Positions 35,267 through 45,900 of a DNA stretch of 64,000 bases are shown here, piece after piece. Each line of letters opens with the position of its first letter. The stretch's first letter is position 1. The notes beneath the pieces were generated by a model that was not told the origin of the DNA, did not search any database, and saw nothing but the letters and a program-made list of their open reading frames with translations. The stretch spans positions 248,001-312,000 of the forward strand of contig JADJLZ010000006.1 of the NCBI GenBank assembly GCA_016709875.1, in the 5' to 3' direction. This DNA is from Planctomycetota bacterium. Its GTDB lineage: Bacteria > Planctomycetota > UBA1135 > GCA-002686595. The position numbers and the translations under genes were made by a program.

Positions 35267-37975
35267 CTAATGCGCTTCGAGCCAGTTCTTGCCTGAGCCG
35301 AAGTCGACCTTGAGCGGGACCCTGAGCGGCACGGCGTTCTCCATGCAGTCGCGCACGAGCTCGCGGGTCTCCTCGAGCTCGGCAGCCGGCACCTCGAGCA
35401 GCAGTTCGTCGTGCACCTGCAGGAGGAGCTGGCCGGCGAGCTTGGTTCCCGCGATCCGGCGCTCGAGCTCGATCATGGCCTTCTTGATGATGTCCGCGGC
35501 CGAGCCCTGCACGGGCGTGTTGACGGCGGCGTTCTCGGCGAAGACGCGCGAGCGCGGGTCCTCGGAGGCGATGTCGGGGAAGCGCCGCTTGCGGCCCAGG
35601 ATCGTCTCGACGTAGCCCTGGTTGCGCGCGTGCTCGAGCGTGGCGTCGATCCACTCGCGCACTTTCGGGAAGGTCGCGAAGTAGCGCTCGATGAACTGGC
35701 GCGCCTCGACGACCGAGAGGTTCGTGTCGCGCGCGAGTCGTGCGGGGCCCATGCCGTAGAGCAGGCCGAAGTTGATCGCCTTGGCGCGGCTGCGCATCTC
35801 GCGCGTCACGAGCTCGGGCATGATGTTGAAGATCCTTGCCGCGGTGGAGGCGTGGATGTCCTCGCCCCGTCCGAAGGCCTGCACCAGTGCGGGATCGCCC
35901 GAGAGGTGCGCCATCACGCGCAGCTCGACCTGGCTGTAGTCGGCCGAGAGCAGCAGCCATTCGCCGTGCGCGTCGGGCGCGCGCGGCACGAAAGCCCTGC
36001 GCAGCATGCGCCCGCGCTCGCTGCGGATGGGGATGTTCTGCAGATTCGGATCGCTCGAGGCCAGACGGCCGGTCGCGGCGATGACCTGGCTGAAGGAGCA
36101 GTGGATGCGCCCGGTTTTTGCGTTCACGAACTCGGGCAGCGCGTCGACGTAGGTACCCTTCAACTTGACGATCTCGCGGTACTCGAGCAGGTGCTTCACA
36201 ATCGGCAGCTCGCCGTAGTGCTGTTCGAGCGTCCCCGCGTCGGTGGCCCAGCCGGTCTGCGTCTTCTTGGGCCGCTTGACTCCCGCCGCGTCCTGGATCT
36301 TGAGTTTCTCGAAGAGCACCTCGCCCAGGGCCTTGGTGCTGTTGACGTTGAACTCCTCGCCCGCGATCGCGTGGATCGCCTGCTGCTCGCGCTCGAGCTC
36401 GATCTCGAAGGCCTTCGAGGCGGCTCCGAGCATCTCGAGGTCGACGCGGATGCCGCGCTCCTCCATGGCGGTGAGCACGGGCACGAGCGGCATCTCGAGC
36501 TCGCGGAAGAGCGAGTCGCTGCCGGTCTCGACGAGTTCCTTCCCGAGCACTTCGTAGAGCCGCCAGGTGACCTCGGCGTCCTCGCAGGCGTACTCGGCGA
36601 CCTTCTCGATCGGCACCTCGGCCATCGTGATCTGCTTCGCGCCCGTTCCGATCAGCGCGCTGGTCGGGATCTTGGCCAGGTCGAAGTAGGAGAGTGCGAG
36701 GTCGTCGAGATTGTGGCGGCGCGTCGCACCGGCGACGCAGTAGCTCGCGACCATCGTGTCGAAGTCGGGCGGCGGCAAGTGCAGCCCCGCGGCTGCGAGC
36801 ACCAGCCAGTCGTACTTCGTGTTCTGCCCGACGCGCCCGTATTTCGAACCCGTGAGCAGCGGCTTGAGCGCGTCGAGCAGCGCCTTTGGCCCGCCCGGCA
36901 GCACGGGCGGCTCGGAGAGGAAGGGCACGTACCAGGCCTCGTGCGCCTTGCAGCTGAAGGACAGGCCGACCAGCGTTGCCTCGAGCGGGAAGAGGCTCGT
37001 CGTCTCGCTGTCGAGCGCGAAGGTGCCGGCCTTCATCAGCGCGCCGATCATCGCCGCGAGCTGCGCACCATTCTCGACCCGACGGTAGTCGCGTGCCGCG
37101 TCGCGCGGCGCCGACTGCGTGACCTTCTTGAGCAGGCTCTGGAAGCCGTGCTCGCGGAAGAAGTCGGCCAGTTCGTGCAGCTGCGGCGCGGGCGGGCGGA
37201 TCGAGTCGAGGCCCGGATCGAGCGGCACCTCGTCACGGATCGTGACGAGGTCGAGCGAGAGCAGCAGCTGCTCGCGGTCGCGCTCGATGTACTCGCGCGC
37301 CTTGCCCTTGACCTCGGAGAGGTGCTCGAGCACGCCCGCGACCGAGCCGAACTCGGTGATCAACTTGATCGCGCCCTTCTCGCCGATGCCATGTACGCCC
37401 GGCACGTTGTCCGATGCGTCGCCCATGATCGCGAGCACGTCGATCACGTGCTCGGGTGTCGTGCCGAACTTCTCCTTCACGGTCTCGTAGTTCTCGATCA
37501 CGACCTCGCTGCCCGGCTTGAAGACGTTGTAGAGCTTCACGCGCTCGTCGACGAGCTGCATCATGTCCTTGTCGCCCGAGACGATCAGCACCTCCCAGCC
37601 CTTCTTCGAGGCCTGACGCGCGAGCGTGCCGATCACGTCGTCGGCCTCGTAGCCGCGCACCTCGAAGATCGGGATACCGTGTGCGCGCACGGCGCGGCGC
37701 AGGCTGTCCTGCTGCGCGACGAGCTCGTCGGGCATCTTCTGGCGCGTGTCCTTGTATTCCTTGTAGAGCTCGTGCCGGAACGTGTCGCCGGGCGGGTCGA
37801 AGGCGACCGCGATGAGGTCGGGCTGTTCTTGTTCGAGGATGCGCCGCAGCGTCATCGTGAAACCGTAGGTGGCGCCGATGGGCCGGCCCTCGGGCGTCGA
37901 GAGGCCCGAACGCTGCAGCGCGAAGTGCGATCGGTAGGCCAGGGCCGTGCCGTCGAGAAGGAAGAGCCGCGTCAT
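35267..37975 (-). CDS. polA: DNA polymerase I
   Basis: A 902-residue repair and Okazaki-fragment polymerase with all three domains. The N-terminal 5'-nuclease has FDPPGDTFRHELYKEYK, YEADDVIGTLAR and VSGDKDMMQLV; the 3'-5' exonuclease keeps DSETTS (Asp/Glu) and NTKYDWLVL, so proofreading looks active; the polymerase has DYSQVELRVMAHLSGD, the O-helix TREMRSRAKAINFGLLYGMG and LLQVHDELLLEVP. The ATG is at 37975 with TATCCT 7 nt upstream. Length is normal. Confidence 0.97.
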   Translation of the reverse strand: MTRLFLLDGTALAYRSHFALQRSGLSTPEGRPIGATYGFTMTLRRILEQEQPDLIAVAFDPPGDTFRHELYKEYKDTRQKMPDELVAQQDSLRRAVRAHGIPIFEVRGYEADDVIGTLARQASKKGWEVLIVSGDKDMMQLVDERVKLYNVFKPGSEVVIENYETVKEKFGTTPEHVIDVLAIMGDASDNVPGVHGIGEKGAIKLITEFGSVAGVLEHLSEVKGKAREYIERDREQLLLSLDLVTIRDEVPLDPGLDSIRPPAPQLHELADFFREHGFQSLLKKVTQSAPRDAARDYRRVENGAQLAAMIGALMKAGTFALDSETTSLFPLEATLVGLSFSCKAHEAWYVPFLSEPPVLPGGPKALLDALKPLLTGSKYGRVGQNTKYDWLVLAAAGLHLPPPDFDTMVASYCVAGATRRHNLDDLALSYFDLAKIPTSALIGTGAKQITMAEVPIEKVAEYACEDAEVTWRLYEVLGKELVETGSDSLFRELEMPLVPVLTAMEERGIRVDLEMLGAASKAFEIELEREQQAIHAIAGEEFNVNSTKALGEVLFEKLKIQDAAGVKRPKKTQTGWATDAGTLEQHYGELPIVKHLLEYREIVKLKGTYVDALPEFVNAKTGRIHCSFSQVIAATGRLASSDPNLQNIPIRSERGRMLRRAFVPRAPDAHGEWLLLSADYSQVELRVMAHLSGDPALVQAFGRGEDIHASTAARIFNIMPELVTREMRSRAKAINFGLLYGMGPARLARDTNLSVVEARQFIERYFATFPKVREWIDATLEHARNQGYVETILGRKRRFPDIASEDPRSRVFAENAAVNTPVQGSAADIIKKAMIELERRIAGTKLAGQLLLQVHDELLLEVPAAELEETRELVRDCMENAVPLRVPLKVDFGSGKNWLEAH

Positions 37976-38026
37976 GGCCCTGAGGATACGCGCCCGGCTC
38001 CCGATTCAAAGCCCGCGAACTCGTCC

Positions 38027-38054
38027 TTGCCGATGCGCGCGAGCTCGTCACAAT
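38027..38054 (+). promoter_or_regulatory. Probable promoter of xth
   Basis: TTGCCG (38027-38032) and CACAAT (38049-38054) are 16 nt apart and end 10 nt before the ATG at 38065. The ATG at 38053 would lie inside the -10 box, so this promoter supports the later start. Confidence 0.45.
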
Positions 38055-38064
38055 GCGCCGCCGC

Positions 38065-38841
38065 ATGACGAAGACCCTCGCGACGCTCAACGTGAACGGC
38101 ATCCGCTCCGCGGAGCGCCGCGGCTTCCAGCGCTGGCTGAAGCGCGCACGCCCGGACTACCTGTGCCTGCAGGAGCTGCGCGCGAACACCGACGACGTCG
38201 AGGACGAGCTGCGCTCGCCCGCGGGTTGGAACACGCGCTGGCTGCCTGCAGCGAAGAAGGGCTACTCGGGCGTCGGGCTCTACACGCGCGAGGCGCCGGA
38301 GCGCTACGCGGCGGGCCACGGCTTCGAGCACTGCGGCGACGAGGGGCGCATGCTGCGCGCTGACTTCCACGACCTCTCGTTGATCAGCCTGTACGTGCCC
38401 TCGGGCAGCTCGTCGGAGGAACGCCTGGCGATCAAGCTGCGCTTCATGGAGCTGCTGCTGCCGCGCATGAAGCAGCTGCTCGGCGAGCACCGACCGATGG
38501 CTGTATGCGGCGACTTCAACGTCGCGCACACCGAGCTCGACCTTGCCAACCCCAAGTCGAACGCCAAGAACTCGGGCTTCCTGCCGCAGGAGCGCGCCTG
38601 GTTTTCGAAGCTGCTCGAGCAGGGCTGGGTGGACATCGTGCGCGAGCTGCACCCGGGCGAGAAGAACCTCTACTCGTGGTGGTCGAACCGCGGCCGCGCG
38701 CGCGAGAAAGACGTCGGCTGGCGTCTGGACTACGTGCTCTGCTCGCCCGAGCTCGCGCCGCGCGTGAAGAAGGCCTGGATCGAGAGGAAGGCCGGGTTGA
38801 GCGATCACGCGCCCGTCTGCGTGGAGATCGCGGACGCGTGA
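38065..38841 (+). CDS. xth: Exodeoxyribonuclease III / AP endonuclease
   Basis: A 258-residue base-excision repair nuclease cutting at abasic sites. It shows LATLNVNGIRSAERRG (Asn), CLQELRANTDD (metal-binding Glu in LQE), GDFNVAHTELDLANPKSN, WRLDYVLCSPEL and LSDHAPV (catalytic Asp/His). The start is set by the promoter; MRRR upstream (38053) is a less likely start. Divergent from polA across 77-90 bp, so a repair pair shares the region. Confidence 0.93.
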   Translation: MTKTLATLNVNGIRSAERRGFQRWLKRARPDYLCLQELRANTDDVEDELRSPAGWNTRWLPAAKKGYSGVGLYTREAPERYAAGHGFEHCGDEGRMLRADFHDLSLISLYVPSGSSSEERLAIKLRFMELLLPRMKQLLGEHRPMAVCGDFNVAHTELDLANPKSNAKNSGFLPQERAWFSKLLEQGWVDIVRELHPGEKNLYSWWSNRGRAREKDVGWRLDYVLCSPELAPRVKKAWIERKAGLSDHAPVCVEIADA

Positions 38842-38853
38842 TCGCGCTCGCGG

Positions 38854-39447
38854 CTAGTCCTTTTCCTTGCCTTCGCCCTCCTCGGCTTCCTCGTTCTCGA
38901 GCTCCTCGACCTTCTTGAGCACTCCGTCGGTCGCGGAGACCACGGCTACCCTCGGTTCCTTGCCGCCGGCGAGCACGATCTCGTAGACGTAGGCGCCGTC
39001 GTCCTTCTCGAGCTTGGCCTCGAGCGCCCAGCTGCCCGGGAACTTCGCCCGCGCGGCTTCGATCGCCTGGGCCGGGGTCGTCGCGGCCAGCGTCGCATCC
39101 TTCGCGAGCGCCTGCACCAGCGCGATCGAGCGCTTGTGCAGCTTCTCGTTCTCCGTGTTCACGATCTTGCCGCTGCCGGCGTCGATGTTGACCTCGCGCG
39201 CGGCCTCGCCCTTCCCGAGCACGACGCTGCAGATCACGCGGCCGCCTTCGTTCTCGATCTCGGCGCCGAGGAACTGCGTGCCGGGCTCGCTCTGCTGCGC
39301 GATCGCGATGCCCGCGGCGAGGCTCAGCACGGGCTGGTGTTCGACGGGGATCTCGTGTTCTTCCTGGGCGCCGTGCCGGTCGGCCTTGCAGGCGCAGAGT
39401 CCGAGCAGCAGGACGGCGGCGAGACGGGGGCTGGAGCTCTGGTTCAT
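38854..39447 (-). CDS. PepSY-domain lipoprotein
   Basis: A 197-residue exported protein. A lipobox-like LLGLCAC ends the signal peptide near residue 19, so it is probably a lipoprotein. Two PepSY-like segments follow: SLAAGIAIAQQSEPGTQFLGAEIENEGGRVICSVVLG with EVNIDAGSGKIV, and TPAQAIEAARAKFPGSWALEAKLEKDDGAYVYEIVLAGGKEPRVAVVSATDG. The tail is acidic. Its start overlaps the histidine kinase stop by ATGA (39444-39447), so it is the third gene of the two-component operon and may modulate the sensor or bind a ligand in the periplasm. Confidence 0.75.
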   Translation of the reverse strand: MNQSSSPRLAAVLLLGLCACKADRHGAQEEHEIPVEHQPVLSLAAGIAIAQQSEPGTQFLGAEIENEGGRVICSVVLGKGEAAREVNIDAGSGKIVNTENEKLHKRSIALVQALAKDATLAATTPAQAIEAARAKFPGSWALEAKLEKDDGAYVYEIVLAGGKEPRVAVVSATDGVLKKVEELENEEAEEGEGKEKD

Positions 39448-40870
39448 GACGAGTGCGACTCCTGGCTGGGGTGGTTCTGCGCGGCACGGTCCGCCCCGAA
39501 GTGGGGAGACGCGGCCGTGCTGTTCGAGAGAACGATGCGGAAGCACGAGCCCACGCCGAGCGCGCTCGAGAGCTCGATGCGCCCGCGGCAGGTCTCGACG
39601 GCGCGGCGCGCGATCGCGAGCCCGAGTCCCGCGCCCTGCGAACTCGACGCGGCCTGGGCGAGCCGTTCGAAGCGCTCGAAGACGCGCGTCTGGTCCTCCG
39701 GCGCGATGCCGGGGCCGTCGTCGACGACCTCGATCGCCGACTCGCCCGGAGAGAGTGTGCGCACGCGCACGCGGATGTGCCCCGCGCTCGGCGTGTAGCG
39801 GATCGCGTTGTCGAGCACGTTGAAGAGCGCCTGGCGCAGCAGCAGGGGATGCGCGACGGCCTGAACGTCCGGCTCGAACTCGCAGGCGAGCTCCTGCCCG
39901 CGCTCCTCGGCCAGCACGCCGCACGCGGCGACGACCTCGCGCGCCACGTCGCCGAGCGCGATCGGCGTCGAGCGCCGGTCGGCCTGCGCGCCCTCGGCGC
40001 GTGCGAGGCCGAGCAGCTGCTCGATCAGGTTCGTCAGGCGTTCGACCTCCTCGAGCATGCTCGAGATCGCCTCGCGGCCGCGCGCATCGACTCCACGCCG
40101 CAAGGCCTGCTCGCCCACGAGCCGCATCGCGGTCAGCGGCGTGCGCAACTCGTGCGAGACGTTCGAGCTGAAGCGTCGCAATTCTAGGATCGCCGACTGC
40201 AGGCGCTCGAGGACCCCGTTGAACTCCTGCGCCAGCCTGTCGAACTCGTCGTGCGTCCCGGAGACGGGCAGGCGCGCACTCGAGTCGTCCGCTCCCACAC
40301 GTTCGGCCGCGCAGGCGAGTGCGGCGGCGGGAGTGAGCGCGCGTCCCGCGAGCCAGTAGCCGAGGAACAGCGCGCAGCCCAGGGCCAGCGCGGTGCCGCC
40401 GCAGAGCACCACGAGCAGCACCGCAAGCGAACGCGAAGTCTCGGAGCTGTCCAGCGCGAGCAGGGCCTGGAGTTCGCGTCCCGCGGCCTGGAATCGGCGC
40501 GAGGCGAGCAGCAGCGGGCGGCCGTCCGGACTGCTCGGATCGTCCTTGGCGAGCGCGGACAGCAGCTCGCCCGCGGGAGGGAGTGCGAGCCTCGTCCAGG
40601 CCGGCGATGCGTAGGCCGTCGATCCGTCGGCATCGAGCAGTACGAAAGCGGCGAAGCCCTGCTCCTCCAGCTCCTCCGGATTGGAGAGGCCTTCCTCGGC
40701 GAGCACCTGTTCGAGACGCGACAGCTGTTCCTCGGCACGTCCGCGCAGCTCGTTCTCGAGGCGCGCGCGCACGATCGCGTACACCCCGGTGCTGAAGGCG
40801 AGCAGGACCAGGCTCAGCCCCGCGACGTAGAGCGTCGAGAGCCGCAGCCGGACGCTCGAGCGCCAGGCCT

Positions 40871-40874
<4 letters not shown>
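39444..40874 (-). CDS. Sensor histidine kinase
   Basis: A 476-residue membrane sensor. Helix 1 (LYVAGLSLVLLAFSTGVYAIV, 15-35), a periplasmic segment of about 115 residues, helix 2 (LAVLLVVLCGGTALALGCALFL, 150-171), HAMP, then HisKA with phospho-His241 (SHELRTPL), an N-box (LFNVLDNAIRYTP), G1 (VDDGPGIAPEDQ), F-box (FERFERL) and G2 (GAGLGLAI). Resembles the CusS/QseC type. The ATGA overlap with the response regulator (40871-40874) couples them. Divergent from the RND pump, which is the likely target. Confidence 0.93.
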
Positions 40875-41554
<680 letters not shown>

Positions 41555-41602
41555 GCGGCCGGTCATGCTATGCGGGGCCGAGGCGAGCGGCATCGAGTCG
41601 CT

Positions 41603-41622
41603 GCCTGAAGAGTTCTTCAGGC
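41603..41622. promoter_or_regulatory. Perfect dyad between the response regulator and RND genes
   Basis: GCCTGAAGA (41603-41611) and TCTTCAGGC (41614-41622) are exact inverted repeats 2 bp apart, in the 115-bp divergent promoter gap. The spacing and position suit a response-regulator operator serving both directions. The RND side has TAGCAT (41656-41661), 8 nt before the adaptor ATG. Confidence 0.5.
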
Positions 41623-41669
41623 GCAGAGGCAGCGGACGCCTGCCCTTCGGAGCGCTAGCATTGCACGCC

Positions 41670-42977
41670 ATGCAACGCCCCCTGCGCGTCGTGCTCCAGC
41701 TCGCGCTGCTCGGAATCGTCTTCGCAGGCGGCTGGTTCGTGCACGAACGTGTCGCAGGCGGCGGCCAGGCCGACGCCGAGGCGGAGACGGCTCCGGTCGA
41801 TCCCGCGCAGATGGCAGTGCCCGTGCGCACGGCCGAGGTGACCGAGGGCTCGCTGCCGCGCACGCTGGCCTTCCTCGGCATGTTGCGCGCGAGCCCCGGG
41901 TCCGAGTTCGCGCTCAGCTCGCGCAGCGGCGGTCGCGTGATCGCCGTGCACGGTGCCTCCGGCCAGCAGGTCCATGCGGGCGAGGTGCTGGTCGAGTTCG
42001 AGCGCGCGCCGCTCGAGGCCGCGAAGCTCTCGGCCGATGCGGAGCTGCGCTCGGCCGAGCTCGCGCTCGAGTCCTTCGGCCCCGAGGACGAGCGTCGGCG
42101 GCTCGAGCTCGAATCCGGCGTGCAGCGAGCGCAAGCCGACGTGCAGCTCGCCGCGACACGCGTCGAGCGCCTCGCGACGCTCGCCGGAGACGGCCTGGCC
42201 GCGCCTAAGGCGCTCGAGGAGGCGCGCAACGCCGCCGCACAGGCCGTGCGAGAGGTCGAGTTGGCGCAGCAGGCGCGCGAGAGCTGGACCAAGAAGGGTT
42301 CCGAGCTCGAGCGCTCGACGCGCGCGGCGGCGCTCGACGTTCGGCGCGCGGCGCAGCACGAGGCGCAGGCGTTGCTCGAGGCCGCGCAGCTCACCTCGCC
42401 CGCGGACGGTCAGCTCGTGCACTTCGAAGTGCGCGCGGGCGACCGGCTCGAGCCGGGCGCGAGCGCGGGCACACTGCTCGCGCACGCCGGCCGCGAGCTC
42501 GTGTGCGGACTGCTGCCTTCCGACGTGCACGCGCTGCACGCGGGGCTCGTCGCGCACTGGGACGAGGCCGGCGCACCCTCGCGCAGCGGCCACGTGATCG
42601 CGACCAGCGCTGCGGTCGATCCCGCGACGGGCACGGTCGAGGTGCGCATCGCTCCCGACGAGGCGAGCGCGGGGATCCCCGGCGAGCTCGTGCGCGGCGA
42701 AATCGTGCTCGAGCAGCTCTCGGGCGTGCTGCTCGTGCCGCAGACGGCGCTGGTGCGCGCGGAGGGGTCCAGCGCCGTCGTGCTCGCGGGCGCCGGCGGG
42801 ATCGCGCGGCGCGTGCCGGTCGAGGTGCTCGCGCGCCATGCCGGGCTCGCGGCCGTGCGCGGCGAGTTGCACGCGGGCGAGCAGGTGATCGTCGAGGGCG
42901 CCTACAACCTGCCCGAGGGCGCGCGCACGGTGCGCATCCCGGAGGCGGCGGCCGCGCCGCCGGTCGAGGTGAAGTGA
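41670..42977 (+). CDS. RND efflux periplasmic adaptor (membrane fusion protein)
   Basis: A 435-residue adaptor linking the pump to the outer-membrane factor. It has an N-terminal anchor (VVLQLALLGIVFAGGWFVHE), a lipoyl/biotinyl-like first half (SRSGGRVIAVHGASGQQVHAGEVLVEFE), a long coiled-coil hairpin (about 115-240, Ala/Glu-rich heptads) and the second half (LTSPADGQLVHFEVRAGDRLEPGA), then beta-barrel and membrane-proximal domains (PQTALVRAEG, EQVIVEGAYNLPEGARTV). No metal-binding Met/His cluster is evident, so drug or lipid efflux is as likely as metal. Its stop overlaps the pump start by GTGA. Confidence 0.88.
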   Translation: MQRPLRVVLQLALLGIVFAGGWFVHERVAGGGQADAEAETAPVDPAQMAVPVRTAEVTEGSLPRTLAFLGMLRASPGSEFALSSRSGGRVIAVHGASGQQVHAGEVLVEFERAPLEAAKLSADAELRSAELALESFGPEDERRRLELESGVQRAQADVQLAATRVERLATLAGDGLAAPKALEEARNAAAQAVREVELAQQARESWTKKGSELERSTRAAALDVRRAAQHEAQALLEAAQLTSPADGQLVHFEVRAGDRLEPGASAGTLLAHAGRELVCGLLPSDVHALHAGLVAHWDEAGAPSRSGHVIATSAAVDPATGTVEVRIAPDEASAGIPGELVRGEIVLEQLSGVLLVPQTALVRAEGSSAVVLAGAGGIARRVPVEVLARHAGLAAVRGELHAGEQVIVEGAYNLPEGARTVRIPEAAAAPPVEVK

Positions 42978-45900
42978 GGATCGTCGAACACGCGCGGGCG
43001 CACGGGCGCGCGCTCTTCGTGCTGCTCGGCCTGCTGCTCGCGGCCGGCGTGCACGCGACCTGGAACTCCGCGCGCAGCGTGTACCCGCAGATCTCGCTCG
43101 CGCGCATCGCGGTCATCGCGCAGCGCGGCGAATCACCCGTGCGCGGCGTGCTTGCGGCCGTCACGCGCCCGATCGAGCAGGCGATCAGCACCGTGCCCGA
43201 CCTGGTGCGCGTGCGCTCGAAGACCGTGCGCGGGGCGGCCGAGCTCAACCTCGACTTCCGCTCGGGCGCGAACATGAGCGAGGCGCTCGCACTCGTGCGC
43301 TCGCGCGTGGCGCAGGCGGGCCTGCCATCGGACGTCTCGGTCGAGGTCGAGCGCCAGGCACCCTCGCTCTTCCCAGTGCTCTCGTTCAACCTCGTGCCCG
43401 GCGCTGCGCAAAAGGACGACGCGCTCGCGCGCGCGCGCCTCACCGACTGGGCCGAGCTCGAGTTGCGCCCGCGCATCGCGCGCCTGCCGGACTGCTTCTT
43501 CGTCACGCTGCAGAGCGCGGACCGGCGCGAGTACGTGTTCGAGGCCGATCCGCGGCGGCTCGCGCAGGCGGGCGTCGCGCTCCCGGCACTCGAGCAGGCG
43601 ATCGCCGCCTCGGACGTGGTGCAGGCGGTCGGCCGCTCGGCGAGCGAGGGGCTGCAGTTCCAGCTGCTGGTCGACGGCCGGCTGCGCACGAGCGACGAGC
43701 TGCTCGCGCTCGCTGTCCCGCGCGCGAACGGCGCGCCGGTGCGCCTCTCCGAGCTGGGCGAAGTGGTCGAGAGCACGCAGGAGCAGACGCTGGTCGTGAC
43801 CGCGGGCGGCGAGCCGGGGATCGTGGTCAGCGTGTTCTTGCGCGATGGCGGGCGCGTGACCGACCTCTCGCGCGACGTGAACGCGATCCTGGACGAGATG
43901 CGGCCGCACCTGCCGGGCGGCGCGCGCTTCGAGCCGGTCTACGACCAGTCGCGGCTCGTGGACGAGTCGGTGCAGGGCGTGCGCGACGCGATCGCGCTCG
44001 GCGCGCTGCTCTCGATCCTGGTGATCTTCGCCTTCCTGGGCGAGTGGCGCATCACGCTCGTGGCCGGGCTCTCGATCCCGATCTCGGTGCTGCTGACGCT
44101 GGCCGCCTTTCCGCTGCTCGGCGAATCGCTCAACCTGATGAGCCTGGGGGGTCTGGCGGTCGCGATCGGCCTGGTGATCGACGATGCGATCGTCGTGGGG
44201 GAGAACATCGCGCGCAAGCTGGCGGCGCTCGGCGGAGCGCTGCGCGGCCGGGCCGCGCGCGATGCGATCGCGGACGGGACCTCCGAGGTGCTCGGCGCGA
44301 TCGTCGGCTCGTCGCTGACGACCGTGGTCGTGTTCGTGCCGCTCGTGCTGCTCGAGGGTGTCGTGGGCCAGTTCTTCCGCAGCCTGGCGGTCGCGCTCGG
44401 TCTCTCGATCCTGGCCTCGATGCTCGTCAGTCTGGTCTACGCACCGCTGTGCCTCCTGCTGCCGGTGCTGACGCCGCGCTCGAGCGGCGAGCGGCGCTGG
44501 AGTGCCGCGCTGCGCCGCGGCTATGCGCGCGCGGCGCGCGCCGTGGTCGAGCATCCGCTGCCGGCCGTGGTGGTGCTCGTCGCGCTGCTCGTGGCGGGCA
44601 TCGCGGGCCTGGGTGGCCTACGCACCGGCTTCCTGCCCGAGATGGATGAGGGCGGCTTCGTGCTCGACTACAGCCTGCCCGTCGGCTCGAGCCTGGCCCA
44701 GACCGACGCCGCCTGCCGGCGCATCGAGCACGTGCTGCTCGAGACGCCCGAGGTCGCGGCCCTCTCGCGCCGCACGGGAGCGGAGCTGGGCTTCTTCGCC
44801 ACCGAGCAGTTCACCGGAGACATGCTCGTGGGCCTCGTGCCGCGCGCCAAGCGCACGCGCAGCATCTTCGAGGTGCTCGACGGCCTGCGCGAGCGCCTCG
44901 CGCGCGAGGTGCCGCAGGCCGAGGTCGAGTTCGTGCAGGTGATGCAGGACACGATCAACGACATGGCCGGCAACCCCGATCCGATCGAGGTCAAGCTCTT
45001 CGGCGCCGACTATCCGACGCTGCAGCGCGCCGCGGACGAGGTCGAGCGCGAGCTCGACCACACTCCGGGCATCGTCGATGTCAAGAACCACGTCTCCTTC
45101 GGCAGCCCCGAGATCTCCTGGCGCATCGATCCGGCGCGCGCGGCAGCGCTCGGCTTCACCACCGAGCAGGTGGCCGACCAGCTCTCGATGCAGCTGCTCG
45201 GCAAGGTCGCGACACGCATCCAGGAGGGCGAGCGCTACGTCGACGTGCGCGTGCGCTACCCCGATGAATGGCGCGTGCCGCGCATCGACCCCGAGGGCGG
45301 ATCGGTGCCGCTCTTTCTCGGGCCGGTCGCGCTCGCGCAAGGCTCGCCGATGGTTCCAATCGGCGAGGTGGCGCACTTCGTGCGCGAGACGAACGAGAAC
45401 GAGCTCGAACGCGAGAACCAGAACCCGATGGTGCGCGTGACGGCTGCGGTCGCGGGCATCGACCTCGGCAGCGCCAGCCACGCGGTGGACGCGCACCTCG
45501 CGAAGCTTGCGCTGGATCCTTCGGTGCGCGTCGTGCAGGGCGGCCAGGCGCAGAGCAGCAAGGCGGCCTTTGCGAACATGCTGACCGTCTTCGGCATCGC
45601 GGCGGGCCTGGTGTTCCTGCTGCTGGTGCTGCAGTTCCGCTCGATCAGCCTGCCGCTGGTGATCTTCCTCGCGCTGCCCTTCGGCATGCTCGGCGGGCTC
45701 TACGCGCTGCGCCTGGGCGGCGTCGCGCTCAACGTCAGCTCGGGCATGGGCCTGATCATGCTCGTCGGCCTGGTGGTCAAGAACGGCATCATCATGATCG
45801 AGTTCGCGCAGGAGCTCGCGCGCACGGGGTTGAGCGAGCGCGAGGCGATCCTCGAGGCCGCCAGCGTGCGCCTGCGGCCGATCCTGATGACGACGGTGGC

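Noticed and set aside
35411..38068. Long open frame opposite polA
   Set aside because: It mirrors the polA coding strand and shows no domain; polA is unambiguous.
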